The notes under the pieces: generated by a model
What the model saw: the letters and a program-made list of their open reading frames with translations, nothing else
What the model was told of the DNA's origin: nothing
Databases searched by the model: none
Made by a program: the position numbers and the translations under genes
Assembly (NCBI GenBank): GCA_012511735.1
Contig: JAAZFK010000175.1
Span: 1 to 5,499 of the forward strand
DNA: 5,499 bases
Reading direction: 5' to 3'
From: Clostridiaceae bacterium
GTDB lineage: Bacteria > Bacillota > Clostridia > Saccharofermentanales > DTU023
Shown here: positions 1 to 3,970 of the stretch, piece by piece
Position numbering within the stretch: position 1 is the first letter of the stretch
Layout of the letters: each line of letters starts with the position of its first letter

Positions 1-480
1 CTGATCGCGGGCGTGGTCAAGCAATTCTGGACAGACGTGATCTGGAGGGACATCGACTACATGTTCATCGACATGCCCCCCGGCACAGGAGACGTGCCGC
101 TGACTGTGTTCCAGTCGATCACCGTCGACGGTATTGTGGTGGTGACCTCTCCCCAGGAACTGGTTGCCATGATCGTTGAGAAGGCGGTCAGGATGGCCGC
201 CATGATGGAAATTCCGGTCGTCGGCATGGTAGAGAATATGGCCTATTTCCTCTGTCCTGACAATGGGAAGGAATACAAAATATTCGGCGACAGCCATATT
301 GAAGCCATCGCGAACGCTTATCAGTTGGATCTGGTCGCCCGTCTTCCCGTTGACCCGTCCATCGCGCGGGCGGCGGACAGGGGTGAGATTGAATCGTTGG
401 AGGGCGGCTGGCTGGATGCGCTGGCTGATCAAATTGAAAGGATCGAACAAAGAAATGATCAAAATAGCGGTAGCAAGTGA
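1..480 (+). CDS. Mrp/NBP35-family Fe-S cluster carrier ATPase, C-terminal part (5' end outside window)
   Basis: The frame is open from base 1, so the start and the P-loop lie upstream; 159 residues are visible, roughly the last 55-60% of a typical clostridial protein of this family. Seen: the stretch D-Y-M-F-I-D-M-P-P-G-T-G-D at visible residues 19-31 (Walker B/switch II region with the family's D-x-P-P-G-T-G-D), the V-T-S-P-Q-E motif, and G-M-V-E-N-M followed by a Y-F-x-C-P segment and I-F-G. Known of the family: cytosolic dimeric P-loop NTPases that bind and transfer a [4Fe-4S] cluster to apoproteins. Odd: the usual C-P-x-C pair that holds the bridging cluster is C-P-D-N here (Cys codon 253-255, Asn codon 262-264), so the second cysteine is missing. 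Its 3' end overlaps the next gene by 26 bases, so the two are likely co-translated. Assignment to the family is secure; its cluster-binding capacity is open. Confidence 0.93.
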   Translation: MIAGVVKQFWTDVIWRDIDYMFIDMPPGTGDVPLTVFQSITVDGIVVVTSPQELVAMIVEKAVRMAAMMEIPVVGMVENMAYFLCPDNGKEYKIFGDSHIEAIANAYQLDLVARLPVDPSIARAADRGEIESLEGGWLDALADQIERIEQRNDQNSGSK

Positions 481-814
481 AGGAGGAGCTGTCACAGCTC
501 ATTTCGGCCATTGCAGGAACTTCAATCTTTATGATGCGGAGGATGGCCGGTTGGTCACCGGCAGCTCCATCCCCAACCCGGGCCACAAACCCGGTTTCTT
601 GCCGGTGTTTCTTCATGAACAAGGGGTCAATGTGATCATCTCCGGCGGGATGGGAGCCGCGGCGGTCGACCTGTTCAACCAGCAGGGCATCCAGGTGGTG
701 GTGGGCGCACAGGGCGACGCCCGGGAAGCTGCCCAGGCCTACCTTGAGGGTGAACTGATCTCAACCGGCAGCATTTGTCATGAGCATCAGAGTCACGACG
801 AATGCGGCGAATAG
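455..814 (+). CDS. NifX/NifB-domain protein (dinitrogenase Fe-Mo cofactor biosynthesis family)
   Basis: A 119-residue protein. It begins M-I-K-I-A-V-A-S-E and continues with H-F-G-H-C at 16-20, then an alternating alpha/beta pattern with I-I-S-G-G-M-G at 61-67 and a glycine-rich V-V-V-G-A strand near 81-85. This is the layout of the small single-domain NifX/NafY/NifB-C-terminal family, which binds Fe-S or Fe-Mo cofactor precursors. Many members occur in organisms that do not fix nitrogen and have no known target. The ATG at 455 is chosen because it gives the family N-terminus; an A/G-rich site (about 436-442) lies 12 bases upstream, somewhat far. The frame stays open upstream, but only as a shadow of the Mrp gene. 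The tail, from about residue 107, is rich in metal ligands (C108, H109, H111, H114, C117). The 26-base overlap with the Mrp-type gene suggests a shared role in cluster or metal handling. That role is inferred. Confidence 0.88.
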   Translation: MIKIAVASEGGAVTAHFGHCRNFNLYDAEDGRLVTGSSIPNPGHKPGFLPVFLHEQGVNVIISGGMGAAAVDLFNQQGIQVVVGAQGDAREAAQAYLEGELISTGSICHEHQSHDECGE

Positions 815-1176
815 CCCAGCAGTTTCCTTAAAGCTTGCGTCTCTTCATGCCCTGCCGCCGCCCTGACTTTCAAGTCCAGGTAGGCGGTCAGGGTTTTTTG
901 GTTTCGACAGAATAAAAAGATGGTTTTTCCTCTGATTGACTCCGGGGGCGTGATCCCGGTGTGGGGGAAATCCTGCTCTTCATAGAGGACCAGGCCATAT
1001 TTTTCAGCGCTCTTTTGCGCCAGCGGCCGGATCTGAGACAGCAGGGGCTCTTCGAAGGGGGCGCTCAAAGCCAGCTCCTTCAGGCCCGCCGCCGTCAACT
1101 CGCAGAATACTTCAATGGCGCCGGCAAAATAAGATCGGGGATCAAGTCCCGCAGCCGGTTGGTGGTGATCCTTCAT
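793..1176 (-). CDS. Hypothetical protein, 127 residues, last gene of the minus-strand cluster
   Basis: I do not recognise this family. The ATG at 1174-1176 is preferred over a TTG at 1207-1209 because AGGGA (1184-1188) sits 7 bases upstream of it. The product begins M-K-D-H-H-Q-P and is soluble by eye, with no signal peptide or membrane segment. It shows a helix-rich first half (an E-V-F-C-E-L stretch near residues 22-27), a Y-G-L-V-L-Y-E-E-Q strand at 60-68, a T-I-F-L-F-C strand at 85-90 and a basic helical C-terminus. This resembles a small alpha/beta domain. The gene overlaps the threonine dehydrogenase gene upstream by 35 bases and the convergent nifX-like gene by 22 bases, so both ends share bases with neighbours. 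Co-transcription and probable translational coupling with the dehydrogenase suggest a connected role, but the sequence gives no function. The frame is uninterrupted and has a good ribosome site, so a real gene is likely. Confidence 0.72.
   Translation of the reverse strand: MKDHHQPAAGLDPRSYFAGAIEVFCELTAAGLKELALSAPFEEPLLSQIRPLAQKSAEKYGLVLYEEQDFPHTGITPPESIRGKTIFLFCRNQKTLTAYLDLKVRAAAGHEETQALRKLLGYSPHSS
861..899 (+). terminator. Candidate Rho-independent terminator for the Mrp-NifX pair
   Basis: CCCTGAC at 861-867 is the reverse complement of GTCAGGG at 887-893, and six T follow at 894-899. The stem is 7 bp with a 19-base loop, about 47 bases past the nifX-like stop. It lies inside the convergent hypothetical gene, so it doubles as coding sequence for that gene. 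A second hairpin with one bulge (862-868 with 873-880, loop TTCA) uses the same left arm and would compete with the terminator stem. The long loop and the coding location keep confidence moderate. Confidence 0.45.
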
Positions 1177-2131
1177 CTTTATTTCCCTGATCTTTACGCA
1201 GTTGCGCAAACATATCGGCCGTCATCGCGGATAGATCGTAGTCAGGTTTCCAGTCCCATTCCTGTTGCGCGCAGCTGTCATCCATGGAATTGGGCCAGGA
1301 ATCGGCGATGGCTTGCCGGACGGGATCGACCTTGAAACTGAGCTGAAAGTCCGGCAGATGTTGCCTGATCGATGCCGCAATCTCTTCGGGTGACACGCTC
1401 ATGGCCGTGATGTTGAACGCATTTCTGTGTTTGAGGCGAGCCGGGTCAGCTTCCAGGAGCATGGTGAAAGCCTTGAGGCAATCGGGCATGTACATCATGT
1501 CCATCTTGGTCCCTTCGGCGATATAGGACTCATAACGGCCCTGACGGATGGCTTCATAATAGATATGGACGGCGTAATCCGTTGTGCCGCCGCCAGGCGG
1601 TGTCTTGTATGAAATCAGGCCGGGCAGCCTGACTCCCCGTGTATCGATACCGTACCGGTGGTGATAGTAATCACAAAGTAACTCGCCCGCCACTTTGGTG
1701 ACCCCGTACATGGTGTTGGGCCTTTGAAGCGTATCCTGAGGTGTACGGTCGGCAGGAGTCGAAGGGCCGAAAGCAGCGATGGAGCTGGGGGTAAAGACCG
1801 CCAGCTTATACTCGCGCGCAACTTCGAGCACCTTGTAGAGGCCGTTCATGTTGACATCGAAGGCGCGTTGGGGAATCTCCTCCCCGATTGCTGACAGGAT
1901 CGCGGCCAGATGAACTACGGTATCAATGTTGTAGGCACGGACGACTGCAGCCAGCCGCTCAGCGTCGAGTACATCCAACTGTTCAAAATGACCTTCTCCA
2001 ATCACCTCCGGCACATCCTTGCGGATCAGGTCGGACGCAACGACCCGATCAACCCCATACTCACGGCGGAAATGGCAGGTCAACTCCGTGCCAATCTGGC
2101 CAAGACTACCCGTAATCAGTATCCTTCTCAT
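1142..2131 (-). CDS. L-threonine 3-dehydrogenase, NAD-dependent epimerase/extended SDR type
   Basis: A 329-residue extended short-chain dehydrogenase. Seen: the NAD-binding motif G8-x-x-G11-x-x-G14 after a first beta strand, D-L-I at 34-36 ending the second strand, the H-L-A-A-I-L-S core at 74-80, S116/S117 in P-S-S-I-A-A-F-G-P, and catalytic Y142-x3-K146. The substrate-region motif P-G-G-G-T-T-D-Y-A at 179-187 and the late D-S-W-P-N-S-M-D-D-S block at 277-286 are marks of the UDP-galactose-4-epimerase-like threonine dehydrogenases, as opposed to the zinc alcohol-dehydrogenase type of E. coli Tdh. Known reaction: L-threonine + NAD+ to 2-amino-3-oxobutyrate, which is cleaved by 2-amino-3-ketobutyrate CoA ligase (Kbl) or decarboxylates to aminoacetone. 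Start: the ATG follows GAGGGG (2137-2142) by 5 bases. It is 46 bp downstream of the CoA-transferase B gene on the same strand, and no kbl is visible. The last 10 or so residues are an unconserved-looking tail that overlaps the next gene. Confidence 0.92.
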   Translation of the reverse strand: MRRILITGSLGQIGTELTCHFRREYGVDRVVASDLIRKDVPEVIGEGHFEQLDVLDAERLAAVVRAYNIDTVVHLAAILSAIGEEIPQRAFDVNMNGLYKVLEVAREYKLAVFTPSSIAAFGPSTPADRTPQDTLQRPNTMYGVTKVAGELLCDYYHHRYGIDTRGVRLPGLISYKTPPGGGTTDYAVHIYYEAIRQGRYESYIAEGTKMDMMYMPDCLKAFTMLLEADPARLKHRNAFNITAMSVSPEEIAASIRQHLPDFQLSFKVDPVRQAIADSWPNSMDDSCAQQEWDWKPDYDLSAMTADMFAQLRKDQGNKDEGSPPTGCGT

Positions 2132-2177
2132 TCGTTCCCCTCAATTCAGCCTCTTGAAAGGCAGTTGTAATTCGAAG

Positions 2178-2831
2178 TCAGGCTGTCATCACGCCGATCT
2201 GATCCGGCAGGATCAGGGTCGCTCCCGTCTTAGATTGAATCTCTTCCACGGTCACACCGGGCGCCAGCTCCCTTAAAAGAATGCCGTCCGGCGTCACTTC
2301 CATAAAACCAAGCTCGGTCACGATCAGGTTTACCTTGCGGGCACCCGTCAACGGCAAATCGCATTTTTCTACGATTTTGGGGTCGCCGTTCTTGGTCACA
2401 TGTTCCATGGCGATGATGACCTTTCTCGCGCCGGCGACCAAGTCCATGGCGCCGCCCATGCCGGGAACCAACTTTCCCGGGATCATCCAGTTGGCCAGAT
2501 TGCCTTCCTGATCCACTTCCAGGGCGCCCAACACGGTTGCTGCCAGGTGGCCGCCCCTGATGATGGCAAAGGAAGTGGCGCTGTCAAAGCAGCAGCCTCC
2601 GGGCAGAATGGTAACAGGCATTCCACCGGCGTCGACGATGTCCGGGTCTTCCTGTCCCGGTTCGGGAGCCGGACCGACCCGGGTAAAGCCATTTTCGGAA
2701 TGAAGGACAATATGAACCTCGTCCGGCACATAATTGGCGACGGAGGTTGGCAAGCCTATTCCAAGATTGACTACATCCCCATCCTTAAAGATTCTGGCAA
2801 CGCGACGGGCGATTCTCTCACGCGGATTCAT
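2178..2831 (-). CDS. atoA: 3-oxoacid (acetate/butyrate-acetoacetate type) CoA-transferase, subunit B
   Basis: A 217-residue beta subunit of a family I CoA-transferase, which moves CoA between acyl-CoA and short carboxylates or 3-oxoacids through a glutamyl-CoA thioester. Seen: the signature L-H-S-E-N-G at residues 43-48 with catalytic E46, G-I-G-L-P at 24-28, D-A-G-G-M-P-V at 67-73, the F-D-S-A-T-S-F segment at 82-88, and K-L-V-P-G-M-G-G-A-M-D at 120-130, all in family order and at the usual length. Start: the ATG at 2829-2831 follows an AAGGAGT-type site (about 2841-2847) and gives the normal N-terminus M-N-P-R-E; a longer frame starting at 2870 would add 13 atypical residues. The start lies inside the end of the subunit A gene (14-base overlap), which fits coupled synthesis of a 1:1 complex. 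The exact acid substrate (acetoacetate, butyrate, another 3-oxoacid) cannot be read from the sequence. Confidence 0.93.
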   Translation of the reverse strand: MNPRERIARRVARIFKDGDVVNLGIGLPTSVANYVPDEVHIVLHSENGFTRVGPAPEPGQEDPDIVDAGGMPVTILPGGCCFDSATSFAIIRGGHLAATVLGALEVDQEGNLANWMIPGKLVPGMGGAMDLVAGARKVIIAMEHVTKNGDPKIVEKCDLPLTGARKVNLIVTELGFMEVTPDGILLRELAPGVTVEEIQSKTGATLILPDQIGVMTA

Positions 2832-3486
2832 TGGGCGACTCCTTTCTGACGATAAGATCGACGAAGACACAGGGGGTCATCACTTCATCGGGATCGAGTT
2901 CCCCTGCCTCCACAATTTCGTCGGCCTCGACAATGACCAGGTCGGCAGCCATGGCCATCAAAGGATTGAAATTTCTGGCAGCCCGCCTGTAAACCAGGTT
3001 GCCGGAAGTATCCGCTTTGTGTGCCTTGATCAGGGCAATGTCGGCTCCCATTGGCCGTTCCAGGATGTATTTTTTCCCGTCGAACTCCATAACCTGCTTG
3101 TTTTCCTCTACGGCAGTTCCGACCCCGGTTGGAGTCAGGAAGCCACCGAGACCGGCGCCTTCGCTGCGGATCTTTTCAGCCAGTGATCCTTGAGGGACCA
3201 GCTCGACCTCGATCTCCCCTGCATGCATTTTTTTGCCGGTGATTTTGTTGGTTCCGATATGGGAGGTAATTACTTTTTTTACTTTATCGCAGGCAATCAG
3301 CTTGCCGACCCCCCTGTCAGCAAAGGCTGTGTCGTTGACGATCAGGGTTAATTCCCCAATCTCACTGTCAACGATCGCGTCGACCAATCCCTGCGGCGTA
3401 CCAACGGTCAGAAAGCCGCCGATCATCACCGACTGACCGTTTTTAATCCTGGATAAGGCCTCTGCCATCGTCACCACTTTGTTCAT
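2818..3486 (-). CDS. atoD: 3-oxoacid (acetate/butyrate-acetoacetate type) CoA-transferase, subunit A
   Basis: A 222-residue alpha subunit that pairs with the product of the following gene. Seen: the CoA-transferase signature 1 at residues 16-31 (N-G-x-x-x-M-I-G-G-F-x-x-x-G-x-P), N51-D52 in the L-I-V-N-D-T segment, G-T-N at about 78-80, the P-Q-G-S-L-A-E-K-I-R block, G-G-F-L-T-P-T-G-V-G-T and the A-R-N-F-N-P-L-M-A-M-A-A motif, all typical of AtoD/CtfA/ScoA proteins. The subunit provides the CoA-binding half of the enzyme; the catalytic glutamate is in subunit B. Start: the ATG at 3484-3486 has a GAAAGG site (about 3499-3504) upstream. It is the first gene of the minus-strand cluster, with an approximately 118-base leader if the promoter at 3612-3640 is right. 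Length is normal for the family, and nothing looks broken. Confidence 0.93.
   Translation of the reverse strand: MNKVVTMAEALSRIKNGQSVMIGGFLTVGTPQGLVDAIVDSEIGELTLIVNDTAFADRGVGKLIACDKVKKVITSHIGTNKITGKKMHAGEIEVELVPQGSLAEKIRSEGAGLGGFLTPTGVGTAVEENKQVMEFDGKKYILERPMGADIALIKAHKADTSGNLVYRRAARNFNPLMAMAADLVIVEADEIVEAGELDPDEVMTPCVFVDLIVRKESPNESA
2837..2847 (-). promoter_or_regulatory. Ribosome binding site that decides the subunit B start
   Basis: On the minus strand an AAAGGAGT stretch precedes the ATG at 2829-2831 at normal spacing. It is embedded in the last codons of subunit A. The longer alternative start at 2870 has no comparable site at the right distance, so this site fixes the shorter 217-residue protein. 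Confidence 0.7.
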
Positions 3487-3611
3487 AGGCGATTAACCTT
3501 TCTCTTGCTAAATTCTGATTTTCATCGGGTCTTTCTTGTTCACTGTGCATTGTATCATCAGAGCATAGATTCTCCTCCCGAAAACGGTTGGATCAAGCAA
3601 AAACAACGCTC

Positions 3612-3640
3612 ATTTATGAAATTAATGCATTTTAAGTCAA
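3612..3640 (-). promoter_or_regulatory. Candidate sigma-70/SigA promoter of the CoA-transferase-threonine dehydrogenase operon
   Basis: Read on the minus strand, TTGACT (3640-3635, five of six matches to TTGACA) and ATAAAT (3617-3612, a weak -10) are separated by exactly 17 bases. Transcription would begin near 3605 and leave a leader of about 118 bases before the subunit A start. Two copies of the palindromic hexamer ATTAAT (3621-3626 and 3640-3645) lie 19 bases apart in and beside the spacer and could be an operator half-site pair, but in AT-rich DNA they may be chance. No -24/-12 sigma-54 element was seen, unlike the sigma-54-dependent E. coli ato operon. Confidence 0.45.
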
Positions 3641-3750
3641 TTAATAACAATTCCCAACTATTTGACGTTAACTGATCGAGACGGGTGCTAGACTCTATCT
3701 GAACGTAACTACAGAATCTGCTTTCAATGAGGAATATTTGCAGAGAAAAC

Positions 3751-3812
3751 AAAAAAAGAGGTGAGTTCTTTTTGTGCGGGTCAAACCTCAACACTAAAGA
3801 ATCTACCTCTTT
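3751..3812 (-). terminator. Imperfect 17-bp inverted repeat with T-run, possible minus-strand terminator
   Basis: Bases 3755-3771 and 3796-3812 are inverted copies matching at 14 of 17 positions, with the mismatches together in the middle (one would be a G-U pair in minus-strand RNA). The loop is 24 bases. Read on the minus strand, the stem is followed at once by T4-G-T4 (the A run at 3746-3754 on the + strand), as in an intrinsic terminator that would stop leftward transcription from the right-hand region before it reaches the operon promoter. The long loop and AT-rich stem leave alternatives: a leader hairpin of the HEPN gene, a protein-binding site or a mobile-element end. Confidence 0.35.
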
Positions 3813-3893
3813 ATATCAATAGTTAGTGTGGCAAATACCACCTTAGGGGAATCATAGTATGAAACATCGGGCTTGTCAAGATCAAAAACTTAT

Positions 3894-3911
3894 GAGGTGA
3901 ATGAATCAATG
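3894..3911 (+). promoter_or_regulatory. Strong ribosome binding site plus ATG, out of frame with the long HEPN reading frame
   Basis: GAGGTGA at 3894-3900 stands 8 bases before an ATG at 3909-3911. It is the best Shine-Dalgarno/start pair near the long + strand gene. That ATG opens a 14-codon frame (M-L-R-G-S-L-T-I-V-F-Q-R-K-K) that stops at TAA 3951-3953. The long HEPN frame is the -1 frame relative to it. The pair therefore either initiates the real protein through a frameshift or sequence error, or encodes a short leader peptide. Confidence 0.5.
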
Positions 3912-3943
3912 TTAAGGGGTAGTCTGACTATTGTCTTTCAAAG

Positions 3944-3950
3944 AAAAAAA
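3944..3950 (+). other. A-AAA-AAA slippery heptamer at the frame switch
   Basis: Seven A, placed as A AAA AAA in the frame of the ATG at 3909, are followed directly by an in-frame TAA. A tandem -1 slip here continues with ATA (3950-3952) into the 525-codon open frame and would give a protein of at least 530 residues. The same result would follow from one extra A in the true sequence. A7 is a known slippery heptamer in bacterial -1 frameshifting. No clear stimulatory stem-loop was identified just downstream, so the functional reading is uncertain. Confidence 0.4.
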
Positions 3951-3970
3951 TAAATCCGGAATTTATATTT

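Larger units (their letters stand above)
3487..3908. other. 422-bp intergenic region between the metabolic operon and the HEPN gene
   Basis: This divergent gap has no convincing gene. It holds the candidate leftward operon promoter (3612-3640), an inverted repeat with an adjacent A/T run (3751-3812) and the ribosome site at 3894-3900. A + strand TTGACG at 3662-3667 is followed by an extended TG-x-TAGACT at 3686-3694, but the 21-base spacing is too long for a standard promoter, so no rightward promoter is firmly placed. Base composition changes here: sequence to the left is GC-rich, whereas from about 3500 rightwards it becomes AT-rich. A 78-codon minus-strand frame (3558-3794) lies inside but looks accidental. 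Confidence 0.6.

Noticed and set aside
188..622. 144-codon minus-strand frame across the Mrp and nifX-like genes
   Set aside because: It is a shadow of two well-supported + strand genes with a proline/arginine-rich product and no motif.
2400..2849. 149-codon + strand frame opposite the CoA-transferase B gene
   Set aside because: It is antisense to a gene with clear family motifs, and GC-rich coding DNA commonly leaves such opposite-strand frames open.
3662..3694. TTGACG plus TG-x-TAGACT as a rightward promoter for the HEPN gene
   Set aside because: The spacing between the elements is 21 bases, well outside the 16-18 usual for sigma-70, so it is left as a remark only.
3558..3794. 78-codon minus-strand frame with GTG start in the intergenic region
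   Set aside because: It overlaps the candidate operon promoter and the inverted repeat, has a GTG start with a distant ribosome site, and its product has low-complexity, AT-driven composition with no recognisable motif.
3772..3822. Short leader peptide (TTG start, 16 codons) after an AGAGGTGA site
   Set aside because: The ribosome-like site is part of the inverted repeat, the start is a TTG, and there is no attenuator-type run of regulatory codons.
3487..3908. CRISPR repeats, tRNA or attachment-site duplication
   Set aside because: No regularly spaced direct repeats, cloverleaf or paired att-like duplication could be seen. The repeated GAGGTGA (3758-3764 and 3894-3900) is too short to count.
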